NCBI RefSeq assembly: GCF_019656315.1 | Contig: NZ_BPLU01000012.1 | Coordinates: 1-64,000 of the forward strand | Length of the DNA: 64,000 nt | Source of the DNA: Flavobacterium sp. UMI-01 | GTDB lineage: Bacteria; Bacteroidota; Bacteroidia; Flavobacteriales; Flavobacteriaceae | Reading direction: 5' to 3' | In this document: piece after piece, positions 46,508 through 54,579 of the stretch | Position numbering within the stretch: position 1 is the stretch's first letter | Layout of the letters: the number at the start of each line of letters is the position of its first letter | Program-made: the position numbers and the translations under genes | Notes under the pieces: model-generated | Database searches by the model: none | What the model saw: the letters and a program-made list of their open reading frames with translations, nothing else | Told to the model about the DNA's origin: nothing

Positions 46508-46624
46508 TTTTTTACCGAAAAGTTTAAGAAGTTTTATTCTCTTTAATGTGAAATTTTAAGCAACAAAGATTGAAGAAATAAAAGAAATTTACACAGGTAA
46601 GGTATAATTAATCTGCATAAATTT

Positions 46625-46675
46625 GCTAAATCTGCATGCAATAATTTTTCATGCAGATTTAGCAGATTTTTTTTT
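46625..46675 (+). terminator. Hairpin with T run, possible ytxJ terminator
   Basis: A perfect 14-bp stem GCTAAATCTGCATG / CATGCAGATTTAGC with an 11-base loop is followed by AGA and ten T. It lies 118 bases after the ytxJ stop. The arms are of the AATCTGC type that recurs as a dispersed repeat in the window. Confidence 0.65.
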
Positions 46676-46724
46676 TCTTTGTGGTGAAGTGTCTTGCCAC
46701 AGATTTAAACAGATTAGACAGACT

Positions 46725-47100
46725 TTCATTTGTCAAAAATATTTTATTTAAACTTTTGATTCATTTTGGAACCAGAAAAAACTTTAATGACTTATATGGT
46801 TAAAATTTTTAGCCACAGATTCCACAGATTAAAAGGATTTTTTTTGAGATTTGACTTTTGTTCATTGCGTAAGCTTTGTGTCCCTTGCGGTTAAATTTTA
46901 AAAAGGAACACAGATTGGAGAAATCGAAGAAATTAAATAAATCTTTGTCTTCTTTGTATAAACTTTGTGTCCGTTGCGGTTAAATTTTAAGCCACATATT
47001 CCATTTTCATTTATGAAAATAACTTATCTGAACTTTTACTTCATTTTTGGAGCAAGAAAAACTTCAATGACTTATATGGTTAAAATAGTTAGCCACAGAT
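46725..47100. repeat. Degenerate direct repeat at offset 280
   Basis: Landmarks CTTATATGGTTAAAAT (46791 and 47071), AGCCACAGAT (46811 and 47091) and AACTTTT (46751 and 47031) all recur at exactly 280 bases. The copies cover about 96 bases each and have diverged by scattered substitutions, so this is an old duplication. Confidence 0.7.
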
Positions 47101-47143
47101 CACCAAATTACCTGATTTTGTCTTATTGAAGTTAATAAAAAGG

Positions 47144-47192
47144 AAGCCACGAATTCACGAATAAACCAATGTAATTCGTGAATTCGTGGCTT
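47144..47192. terminator. 19-bp perfect hairpin at the argH end
   Basis: AAGCCACGAATTCACGAAT (47144-47162) and its exact complement (47174-47192) enclose an 11-base loop, 20 bases past the argH stop codon. On the minus strand it is followed by CCTTTTTATT, so it should terminate the arginine cluster. The same left arm occurs after glgB. Confidence 0.75.
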
Positions 47193-47212
47193 TATAATTT
47201 GAAAACAAGCTC

Positions 47213-48493
47213 TTAATAAGCTTGATTCATCTTTTCTTTAATCTCATTTAAACAAAGATTGTTGATGCTACCTTCGTGGGTGTGTTTAGTCGCTTTTGGC
47301 GATTGGTAATTTCCAGCTTCAATTTGCAATGCTACTTCTTTGTAGGCATCTCTAAATGGAATTCCAGCCGATACCATTTCGTTCAAAGTATCTACAGTAA
47401 ATAAATAGTCGTATTTTTTATCGTCCAAGATATTCTCTTTTACCTTAATATCTGGAATAGAGAAAATAGCAATATCCAAACAAGCTTTTAAGTTTTGAAT
47501 CGCAGGAAAAACACCTTCTTTTAAAAGTTGTAAATCTCTGTGATAGCCACTTGGTAGGTTGTTTGTAATTAAAGTTAGCTCATATGGTAACGACTGAATT
47601 TTGTTGCATTTCCCACGAATTAATTCAAATACATCAGGATTTTTTTTATGAGGCATGATGCTTGAGCCTGTTGTCAAATTGGCTGGCAACCCAATAAAAT
47701 CAAAATTCTGACTCATATACAAACACACATCATAAGCGAATTTTGAAAGCGTACCCGCTACACTAGCCATTGCAAAAGAAACCGTTTTCTCTGATTTTCC
47801 ACGACTCATTTGTGCCGCAACCGAATTGTATTTTAAAGTGCTAAAGCCTAGTTCTTGGGTAGTAAACGTTCGGTCAATAGGGAAGGAGCTACCATATCCT
47901 GCAGCGGAACCCAATGGGTTTTGATCGACTACTTTCAACGCTGCATTCAACATACTCATATCGTCAATTAAACTTTCAGCATAGGCCGAAAACCACATCC
48001 CAAACGAACTTGGCATGGCAATTTGTAAATGCGTATATCCTGGCAATAATACGTTTTGGTATTTTTCTGCCGAAGCCATTAATAAATCAAAAAGGGCTTT
48101 TACTTGCTGTTTTAATTGAAGCACTTCTTCTTTTAAATACAGGTTCATATCTACTAAAACCTGGTCGTTACGAGAACGAGCAGTGTGGATTTTTTTTCCA
48201 GCATCGCCTACTTTTTGAGTAAGTAAATATTCTACTTTTGAATGTACATCTTCAAATGAATCTTCGATAGTAAAATTACCTGCATTGATATCTTCCTGAA
48301 TTTCTGCCAAAGCCCCTAGTAAATCGTCACGTTCCTCATTAGTAATCAAGCCGATTTTAGCTAGCATTTTAGCCTGAGCGATATTTCCTGTAACATCATG
48401 TTTGGCCAAAATCAAATCCAATTCTCTATCGTTTCCAACAGTAAATAAGTCAATTTGTTTATCGGTTGGTATTCCTTTTTCCCAAAGTTTCAT
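47213..48493 (-). CDS. argH: Argininosuccinate lyase
   Basis: Last step of arginine synthesis: splits argininosuccinate into arginine and fumarate. The 426-residue protein has the aspartase/fumarase superfamily signature GSSIMPHKKNPDVFE with catalytic serine loop, the conserved KIHTARSRNDQVLVDMNL and GYTHLQIAMP segments, and a C-terminus somewhat shorter than the E. coli enzyme (about 457). It is the last gene of the minus-strand arginine cluster, 55 bases downstream of argE, and is followed by a perfect hairpin. Confidence 0.96.
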   Translation of the reverse strand: MKLWEKGIPTDKQIDLFTVGNDRELDLILAKHDVTGNIAQAKMLAKIGLITNEERDDLLGALAEIQEDINAGNFTIEDSFEDVHSKVEYLLTQKVGDAGKKIHTARSRNDQVLVDMNLYLKEEVLQLKQQVKALFDLLMASAEKYQNVLLPGYTHLQIAMPSSFGMWFSAYAESLIDDMSMLNAALKVVDQNPLGSAAGYGSSFPIDRTFTTQELGFSTLKYNSVAAQMSRGKSEKTVSFAMASVAGTLSKFAYDVCLYMSQNFDFIGLPANLTTGSSIMPHKKNPDVFELIRGKCNKIQSLPYELTLITNNLPSGYHRDLQLLKEGVFPAIQNLKACLDIAIFSIPDIKVKENILDDKKYDYLFTVDTLNEMVSAGIPFRDAYKEVALQIEAGNYQSPKATKHTHEGSINNLCLNEIKEKMNQAY

Positions 48494-48548
48494 ATTTGTA
48501 TGTTTTTATGTAAAAAGACAGATTGCAACCTGTCCGTACAGTGTATTA

Positions 48549-49616
48549 TTATTTTAAAAAGTCCCCTAAGATTTTAATATACAAATCGATTCCTTCTTCG
48601 ATTTCGTTCAAATAGATGAATTCATCTGCTGAATGTGAACGCAAACTATCACCAGGGCCTAATTTCAATGATTTACAACTCAAAACCGATTGATCCGAAA
48701 GGGTAGGTGAACCATACGTGGTACGGCCTAACGCAATTCCTGCTTGTACTAATCCATGTGAAACTGGGATAGACGAGGCGTTTAAGTGCATCGAGCGAGG
48801 ATTGACTTCGGCATCAACATTTGCTCGTACTGTTTCTAATATTTCGGTGTTGTTGTAGCAATCATTGACACGAATATCAACTACCAAATCACAGTCAGAT
48901 GGCACTACATTGTGCTGTTTTCCTGCATTGATTTGAGTTACCGTCATCTTAACAGGACCTAATTGCTCTGATATTTTTTCGAAAGCATAGTTTTTGAACC
49001 AATCAATAACCGACATGGTTTTGTAAATCACATTGTCATCGTTTTGATGAGCAGCATGACTAGGGGTTCCTTTGACTTTGATGTCTAAAACCAACAAGCC
49101 TTTTTCGGCTACGGCCAATTGCATTAAAGTGGGTTCGCCTACAATGGCACATTCTAGTTCAGGTAAATGTTTTAAAACACTATTTAAACCGTTTTTTCCA
49201 CTGCTTTCTTCTTCTGCAGAGGCAACGATAACAATATTGTGGTTTAGATTTTCTTTTTCATAAAAATAAACAAAAGAAGCCAATAGGGATACCAAACAAC
49301 CCCCCGCATCATTGCTTCCTAAACCGTACAATTTTCCGTCTTCTACAATGGCTTTGAAAGGATCTTTAGTATAAGCTTGATTAGGACGAACGGTATCGTG
49401 GTGGGAGTTTAATAAAACAGTAGGTTTGTTTTTGTCAAAATGCTTGTTGAACGCCCAAATATTGTTGTTTTCTCTTTCGAAAGGGATGTTGTTCTGAATA
49501 AACCATTGCTCTATTAAAGCGGCTGTTTGTTGTTCTTCGCTAGAAAAGGAAGGCGTTTCAATCAGATCTTTTAATAATTGGATTGCTTCTTGTGTAAGTG
49601 TTTCTTGGTTTTTCAT
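48549..49616 (-). CDS. argE: M20-family N-acyl-ornithine/citrulline deacylase
   Basis: Zinc hydrolase that removes the N-acyl group from an arginine-pathway intermediate. The metal-site segments LLNSHHDTVRPN (about 71-80), GLGSNDAGGC and SAEEESSGKNG are clear, and VGEPTLMQLAVAEKG and the dimerisation domain follow. It is 355 residues long. Because the upstream gene is an N-acylornithine carbamoyltransferase, the natural substrate is probably an N-acyl-citrulline (acetyl or succinyl), not acetylornithine. It lies 58 bases after argB and 55 before argH. The gene symbol argE is used in the broad sense. Confidence 0.9.
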   Translation of the reverse strand: MKNQETLTQEAIQLLKDLIETPSFSSEEQQTAALIEQWFIQNNIPFERENNNIWAFNKHFDKNKPTVLLNSHHDTVRPNQAYTKDPFKAIVEDGKLYGLGSNDAGGCLVSLLASFVYFYEKENLNHNIVIVASAEEESSGKNGLNSVLKHLPELECAIVGEPTLMQLAVAEKGLLVLDIKVKGTPSHAAHQNDDNVIYKTMSVIDWFKNYAFEKISEQLGPVKMTVTQINAGKQHNVVPSDCDLVVDIRVNDCYNNTEILETVRANVDAEVNPRSMHLNASSIPVSHGLVQAGIALGRTTYGSPTLSDQSVLSCKSLKLGPGDSLRSHSADEFIYLNEIEEGIDLYIKILGDFLK

Positions 49617-49674
49617 TTTGTTTTTTTTTGGCGCAAATTTTCAGTGGGTTTAACTACTACTGAAAAAAATGCGT

Positions 49675-50460
49675 TTATAATTGAATACTTGTGCAAATGG
49701 CATTTGCATTTTGTAACATTTTGTGGTGTCCTATTCTTATTTTTTGAACACCTTTGGACAAACTATTAAAACAGTTGTCCAATTTAGGTATCATACCCGA
49801 ATGGATAGCTCCTTCTTCTTTTAGTTTAGCATATAAGGCGGAATGCATTTGTAGGATGACCGAATTGTCATCATCAACATCCGTCAATACTCCTGGTTTT
49901 TCGAAGCAATAGTTTAAAGTAACATCAAAAACTTCGGATAAGGCGATTGCTAATTCACTTGCAATAGTGTCAGCATTGGTGTTGAGTAATTGTCCTTTTT
50001 TATCGTGCGTAATGGCACAAAAAACAGGGGTAATTCCGTTAGTGATTAACGTTTGTAAAAGCGGTGTGTTTACTTTTTGAACATCACCTACAAAGCCGTA
50101 ATCAATAGTGGGGTGATTTCTTTTAGTGGATTGAATTAAATTTCCGTCAGCCCCAGAGAATCCGATGGCATTCGTGTTATGGGCTTGTAATTTGGCCACA
50201 ATATCTTTGTTGATTTGTCCCGCGTAAATCATCACGACTACTTCAAGCATGGCTGCATCCGTAATACGACGGCCATCCACCATTTGAGGAACAAGACCAA
50301 TGCTTTTTGCCATCTTAGTAGCCGATTTTCCACCACCGTGAATCAGTACTTTATGCCCTTCTATTTTAGAGAAGTCCGCTAAAAAATGTTGTAATTCATT
50401 GGCATCATCAATGATGTTTCCACCAATTTTCACAAGGGTTACCGAGGGTTTATTTTGCAT
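49675..50460 (-). CDS. argB: Acetylglutamate kinase family enzyme
   Basis: Phosphorylates an N-acyl-glutamate, the second step of arginine synthesis. The 261-residue protein has VTLVKIGGNIIDD at the start, the glycine-rich HGGGKSATKMAKSIGL for acyl-glutamate binding, DGRRIT, and the C-terminal NTNADTIASELAIALSEVF and GMIPKLDNCFNSL segments of the amino-acid kinase family. It lacks the N-terminal helix of the arginine-inhibited hexameric forms, so feedback inhibition by arginine is not evident. Its start overlaps the end of argF' by 11 bases, so the two are translationally coupled. Confidence 0.95.
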   Translation of the reverse strand: MQNKPSVTLVKIGGNIIDDANELQHFLADFSKIEGHKVLIHGGGKSATKMAKSIGLVPQMVDGRRITDAAMLEVVVMIYAGQINKDIVAKLQAHNTNAIGFSGADGNLIQSTKRNHPTIDYGFVGDVQKVNTPLLQTLITNGITPVFCAITHDKKGQLLNTNADTIASELAIALSEVFDVTLNYCFEKPGVLTDVDDDNSVILQMHSALYAKLKEEGAIHSGMIPKLDNCFNSLSKGVQKIRIGHHKMLQNANAICTSIQL

Positions 50461-51397
50461 TTTTTAATATTTTTTGAAGTACTAATTGTGCGGCATAAGT
50501 TCTGTTATTCGCTTGTTGAATCACAATAGAGTTTTCACTGTCAATGACTGCATCTTCCACAATTACATTACGTCTTACAGGTAAACAGTGCATGAATTTG
50601 GCATTGTTAGTCAATGCCATTTTCTCGGCAGTTATTGTCCAATTGGTATCCGCATTTGTAATTTGACCGTATTCGTTGTAGTTACTCCAGTTTTTGGCGT
50701 AAATAAAATCGGCATTTTCAAAAGCTTTGTTTTGATCGTATTCTATTTTGGAATCTTTGGTGATTTCTGGATTCAATTCGTATCCTTCTGGATGGGTAAT
50801 CACAAAATCAGCATCTTGTAATTGCATCATTTCTACAAAAGAGTTGGCTACAGCCTGTGGTAACGCTTTTGGGTGTGGTGCCCATGATAAAACTACCTTT
50901 GGTCTGTGTGGTGTTTTGAATTCTTCCATCGTAATAGCATCAGCCAATGATTGCAGTGGGTGACCCGTTGCTCCCTCCATATTCACGATAGGTACTGTAG
51001 CGTGTTTTAAGAAACCAGACAATACTATTTCGGCATTGTCTTTGTCTTTTTCAACCAAACCAGCAAAAGCTCTGATAGCAATGATATCACAGTATTGCGA
51101 AACAACTTCAGCAGCTTCTTTGATATGCTCAGAAGCACCTTGACTCATGATAGCACCATCTTCAAATTCCAATGTCCATCCTTCACTGGTGAAATTCATC
51201 ACCATGACATTCATTCCTAAATTTAAAGCCGCTTTTTGAGTACTCAAACGGGTTCTTAAACTAGGGTTAAAAAACAACATTCCAAGGGTTTTGTGTTTTC
51301 CTAGTTTTTTGTGTTTTAGTGGATTTTTTTTAATTTTTAATGCATCTTCAACCCATTGTGATAGGTTGTCGATATTTTTTATAGAAATGTAGTTCAT
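50450..51397 (-). CDS. argF': N-acylornithine (succinyl- or acetyl-) carbamoyltransferase
   Basis: Transfers a carbamoyl group to an N-acylated ornithine. This variant replaces ornithine carbamoyltransferase in Bacteroidota and Xanthomonas. The carbamoyl-phosphate motif is FFNPSLRTRLSTQ (42-54), and the C-terminal KFMHCLPVRRNVIVEDAV contains the HCLPVRRN loop typical of the acylornithine enzymes. At the position that holds proline in the Bacteroides fragilis succinylornithine enzyme and glutamate in the Xanthomonas acetylornithine enzyme, this protein has serine (S89, in GASEHIKEA). Replacing that glutamate by serine, proline or alanine is reported to shift the enzyme towards succinylornithine, so a succinyl route is favoured. 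Length (315) is normal. Confidence 0.93.
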   Translation of the reverse strand: MNYISIKNIDNLSQWVEDALKIKKNPLKHKKLGKHKTLGMLFFNPSLRTRLSTQKAALNLGMNVMVMNFTSEGWTLEFEDGAIMSQGASEHIKEAAEVVSQYCDIIAIRAFAGLVEKDKDNAEIVLSGFLKHATVPIVNMEGATGHPLQSLADAITMEEFKTPHRPKVVLSWAPHPKALPQAVANSFVEMMQLQDADFVITHPEGYELNPEITKDSKIEYDQNKAFENADFIYAKNWSNYNEYGQITNADTNWTITAEKMALTNNAKFMHCLPVRRNVIVEDAVIDSENSIVIQQANNRTYAAQLVLQKILKNAK

Positions 51398-51582
51398 ACG
51401 TTGGTAATTTTGGACGCTGATTCTAGCGAATTTTTATACTCTTTATGTTTGGTACGCTGATAAAACGGATTCGCAATTGCGAAGTCACAGATTGTCGCAG
51501 ATTTTTTTTAAAATTAAACGGATTAGCTATAGCTAATTATCGATTACTACTGATTTGTATGGCTATGCAAATTTAGCGGATT

Positions 51583-51972
51583 TTATTTTCGATGCTTTCT
51601 TTTGTTTTCATATATTTTTCTTTTAAACTCTGGTTTTTTGCCAAAATTAAGTAGTAAACCAACTTCGCAATCAGTAGCTCTTAGATAATTTAGTATTTGA
51701 TTTTCAAATTCTATCACAATTGATTCAGCAGCCTTTAATTCAAGAATGATTTTGTCTTCAACAATTAAATCGGCGATATAATCACCTACTTGCTGTCCTT
51801 TGTAATACACTGCGATTCTCTTTTGAGGTTCTACAGCAAGTTCTTTATTTTTTAACTCTATGTATAAAGCATTTTGATATACTTTTTCTAAAAACCCTTG
51901 TCCCAATTCATTATACACTTCATAAAAGGTTTTGATAATAATATCTGTGAGGTCTTCGTGCAATAGTGACAT
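51583..51972 (-). CDS. GxxExxY-family protein
   Basis: Small protein of unknown function in the PD-(D/E)XK-like GxxExxY family. The motif is GFLEKVY at residues 26-32, following YEVYNELGQ. The end shows the conserved YIADLIVEDKIILELKA segment with acidic and lysine residues of a possible nuclease core, and NYLRATDCEVGLLLNFGKKPEFKR, also typical. At 129 residues it is complete. It sits between proB and argF' in the arginine/proline cluster, and both flanks are made of repeat-like sequence (AATCTG and GCGGATTT words), so it looks like an insertion and not a part of the pathway. Confidence 0.9.
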   Translation of the reverse strand: MSLLHEDLTDIIIKTFYEVYNELGQGFLEKVYQNALYIELKNKELAVEPQKRIAVYYKGQQVGDYIADLIVEDKIILELKAAESIVIEFENQILNYLRATDCEVGLLLNFGKKPEFKRKIYENKRKHRK

Positions 51973-52174
51973 AATTTTTAAATAATTTAATTATAAAAAT
52001 AAATCTCCTCATTAAAAAAGTAATCAATTTCAATAGAACTGTTGTAAATCTGTTTCAATCTAAAATAAGCTTTAGCTAATTTATTTTATCCGCATAATAA
52101 ACACAAAAAAAAAAATAAAATCTGTTTTTATCCGTGTTTTTGCGATAGCAAATCCGCTACATCCGCGTCCCATT

Positions 52175-52936
52175 TTACACAATCTTAGTAAATGGAATTT
52201 TGTTATTTATAGCATTCAATATAAAATTATCATTCAAGCCGTTGACAATCCAAGTTTCAATATTAGCTTCTTTTGCAATGGCTACAGCTTCGATTTTGGA
52301 TTGCATACCACCCGTACCATGTGAGGATTTAGAGTCTCCAATTTCCTTTTCCAAATCGTTTAACTCAGCAACCGTTAAAATGGTTTCAGGATTTCCGTTT
52401 TGCATGGATTCCTTGGTATAAAAACCATCGGTATTTGTGGCTATTATCAAAATATCAACTTCTAATAACACAGCGGTTAAAGCGGCTAATTTATCGTTGT
52501 CGCCAAATTTAATCTCATCCGTAGCAACGGTATCATTCTCGTTGATAATAGGAATGTAATTGTTTTTGACCAAAACATTGATGGTATTGACAATGTTTTT
52601 CTTAGTTTGTTCCTTCTCGAAATCAGAATACGAAAGCAAACATTGAGAAGTATGCAACCCTAAATCCTTGAAATTCTCATGGTAAATCCGCATCAAATGA
52701 GGCTGACCAATAGATGCCAACGCTTGTTTTACAAAAAGTTCTTTATCTTGTTTTTCAAGTTTTACAAACTGTTTGGCAGCAGCAATCGCCCCTGAACTCA
52801 CGATGATAAATTCATAGTCCTCATTCAATTCTGCTATTTGCATCCCAATGTCCTCAATCTTTCCTCTCGAAATATGATTGGTTTCTTTGGTTAGCGTATT
52901 GCTACCTAATTTTAATAAAATTCTTTTTTTAGCCAT
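52175..52936 (-). CDS. proB: Glutamate 5-kinase
   Basis: First step of proline synthesis: phosphorylates glutamate. From the ATG at 52936 the protein is 253 residues; a GTG 21 bases upstream falls in a dispersed repeat and is unlikely. Visible motifs are RILLKLGSNTLT at the start, FIIVSSGAIAAAKQ, NENDTVATDEIKFGDNDKLAALTA, and SHGTGGMQSKIEAV. The C-terminal PUA domain of the E. coli enzyme is absent, as in many Bacteroidota. It follows proA by 142 bases on the same strand, within the arginine cluster. Confidence 0.95.
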   Translation of the reverse strand: MAKKRILLKLGSNTLTKETNHISRGKIEDIGMQIAELNEDYEFIIVSSGAIAAAKQFVKLEKQDKELFVKQALASIGQPHLMRIYHENFKDLGLHTSQCLLSYSDFEKEQTKKNIVNTINVLVKNNYIPIINENDTVATDEIKFGDNDKLAALTAVLLEVDILIIATNTDGFYTKESMQNGNPETILTVAELNDLEKEIGDSKSSHGTGGMQSKIEAVAIAKEANIETWIVNGLNDNFILNAINNKIPFTKIV

Positions 52937-52938
52937 CT

Positions 52939-53010
52939 TTTTAACCGCAAAGGGCACAAAGTTTTATTTATGTTATGCTTTAAAAACGCGAAGTTCGCAA
53001 AGCTATTTTA
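52939..53010. repeat. Dispersed repeat between proA and proB
   Basis: TTAACCGCAAAGGGCACAAAG (52941-52961) is the inverted counterpart of the TTGCGGTTAA repeats at 46871-46990, and GCGAAGTTCGCAAAG follows. The repeat reaches to within a few bases of the proB start. Confidence 0.6.
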
Positions 53011-53077
53011 TCTAGTTGTTATCAAATATTGTTTTCAACGTTGCATTGACTGAACACTAAAAACGCATTACTGAACA

Positions 53078-54274
53078 CTATCTAATCTGTCCTTCGCCGT
53101 AAATATACCATTTATTGGTTACCAAATGTTGCAAACCTATTGGTCCGCGTTGGTGTAATTTATCGGTACTGATGGCTAATTCGCCACCTAAACCAAATTG
53201 CCCACCATCAGTAAAACGAGTCGAAGCATTATGATATACTGAGGATGCGTCAACATTCTCCATAAACTCTTGTGCTAGACCAGTGTTTTCTGTAATGATA
53301 GAAGCCGAGTGTCCGCCACAATATTTATTAATCATTTCTATTGCTGCTGGATTAGAGTTAACCGTTCCAATTACAATTTTGTAATCCAAAAATTCTTCGT
53401 ACCAAATCAAATCATTTTCAATTGCAGGAACTCCAGTCGCTTTAGCAATAGCTTCATCTCCTAAAACAGTTACTTTAAACCCTTTTAATTTGGTTATTAA
53501 TTCGTTAGCAAAAACTTCCCAGTTTGGTATATTAACATCAATCAATACTTTATCCAAAGCATTACAAACCGAAATATTTGAGGTTTTTCCGTTGATGATA
53601 ATTGACATTGCTTTGCCTAAATCGGCATCAGCATTGACATATACAAAGTTATTGCCACGACCACTTACAATCACAGGGCAAGTCGCGTGTTTTTTAGTAA
53701 ATTCAATCAATTTTTCGCCACCACGTGGTACGATTAAATCGATTCTTTGCGTTGGTTTTTCTAAGAAAGCTTGGGTTTGCGCTCGGTCATAATTCAAATA
53801 TTCCACCCATTCAGTACTTACGCCATTGCTTTCCAAAGCTTGATGCCAAAGACTCACAATTTTTTGGTTCGAAAGCAAAGACTCTTTTCCACCTTTCAAC
53901 AAAATTTTGTTTCCCGATTTAAAGGCAATTCCACCAGCTTCCACAGTAACATCTGGACGCGATTCGTAAATAATCATAATCGTTCCAAAAGCCGCTGTTT
54001 TGTTGCTAATGCGCATGCCGTTGTCGTGGGTAAATTCATAACGAACTTGCCCCACAGGATCTTCTTGACTCGCTAATTGTTGTACCGAAAGTATCATTCC
54101 GTCCACCTTAGCATCGTCCACGAGTAACCGTTTCTCCATAGCTAAGTCTTCGCCATTATAATTGGCTAAATCTTGTTGATTGATGGCTTTCAAAGCTTCT
54201 CTTTCTTGTTCCAAAAGTGTCGCCATCGTATTCAATACAGCGTTTCTTTTTTCTATGGATAATAATGTACTCAT
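53078..54274 (-). CDS. proA: Glutamate-5-semialdehyde dehydrogenase (gamma-glutamyl phosphate reductase)
   Basis: Second step of proline synthesis: reduces glutamyl phosphate with NADPH. The 398-residue protein has the aldehyde-dehydrogenase fold: GTIMIIYESRPDVTVEAGGIAFKSGNKILLKGGKE in the cofactor domain, IDLIVPRGGEKLIEF, and the catalytic cysteine in SNISVCNALDKVL. The C-terminal DASSVYHNASTRFTDGGQFGLGGELAISTDKLHQRGPIGL is the ProA signature. The start MSTLLSIEKRNAVL is well placed. It lies upstream of proB and 305 bases after argD. Confidence 0.96.
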   Translation of the reverse strand: MSTLLSIEKRNAVLNTMATLLEQEREALKAINQQDLANYNGEDLAMEKRLLVDDAKVDGMILSVQQLASQEDPVGQVRYEFTHDNGMRISNKTAAFGTIMIIYESRPDVTVEAGGIAFKSGNKILLKGGKESLLSNQKIVSLWHQALESNGVSTEWVEYLNYDRAQTQAFLEKPTQRIDLIVPRGGEKLIEFTKKHATCPVIVSGRGNNFVYVNADADLGKAMSIIINGKTSNISVCNALDKVLIDVNIPNWEVFANELITKLKGFKVTVLGDEAIAKATGVPAIENDLIWYEEFLDYKIVIGTVNSNPAAIEMINKYCGGHSASIITENTGLAQEFMENVDASSVYHNASTRFTDGGQFGLGGELAISTDKLHQRGPIGLQHLVTNKWYIYGEGQIR

Positions 54275-54303
54275 ATTTTTTTTACTATATGTTATTCTAT
54301 TTT

Positions 54304-54418
54304 GGGCGTGACCCTCCGTAAAAACTTCGGGTCGGGCTATTCGCTACAATCTTTTTTATTCATTTCCGCTACGCTACAATCAATAAAAAAGGATTTTCGC
54401 TGCTATCACTCACGCAAA
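54304..54418. ncRNA. Structured 115-base dispersed element between argD and proA
   Basis: The ends GCGTGA (54306-54311) and TCACGC (54410-54415) are complementary. Inside, GACCC (54310-54314) can pair with GGGTC (54329-54333), and AATCTTTTTTATT (54348-54360) pairs with AATAAAAAAGGATT (54382-54395) with one bulged base. The layout of nested helices, and phrases such as GGGCTATTCGCTACAATC that I recall from other flavobacterial intergenic regions, suggest a dispersed RNA-like element. No coding frame runs through it. Confidence 0.45.
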
Positions 54419-54492
54419 CCAATCTTTGTGTATAAAACTAGTCCTAAGTCCTTAGTTTTATATTTGCAAAGTGAAGTTTTTAAAATCTTTTT

Positions 54493-54556
54493 TAAATCTG
54501 CGAAATCTGCGTGAAAATTATAGCACGCTGATTTCACAGATTTTAGCAGATTTTTA
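54493..54556 (-). terminator. Imperfect long hairpin after argD
   Basis: AAATCTGCGAAATCTGCGTG pairs, with a few mismatches, with CACGCTGATTTCACAGATTTTAGCAGATTT across a loop of about a dozen bases. It lies shortly after the argD stop codon. Its arms belong to the AATCTGC repeat type. Whether it terminates is uncertain, since the T run on the minus strand is short. Confidence 0.5.
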
Positions 54557-54579
54557 TTTTTAATTTATAACTTAAAATC

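Larger units (their letters stand above)
46508..47212. other. 705-base gene-free stretch made of dispersed repeats
   Basis: No gene was recognised. It holds a hairpin at 46625-46663, several copies of GCCACAGAT-type words (46697, 46812, 47092), two copies of CTTTGTGTCC-TTGCGGTTAAATTTTA (46871-46900 and 46961-46990), a degenerate 96-base direct repeat at offset 280 (46725-46820 and 47005-47100), and a perfect hairpin at its right end. The two TTGCGGTTAA copies have an inverted relative between proA and proB. Confidence 0.7.
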
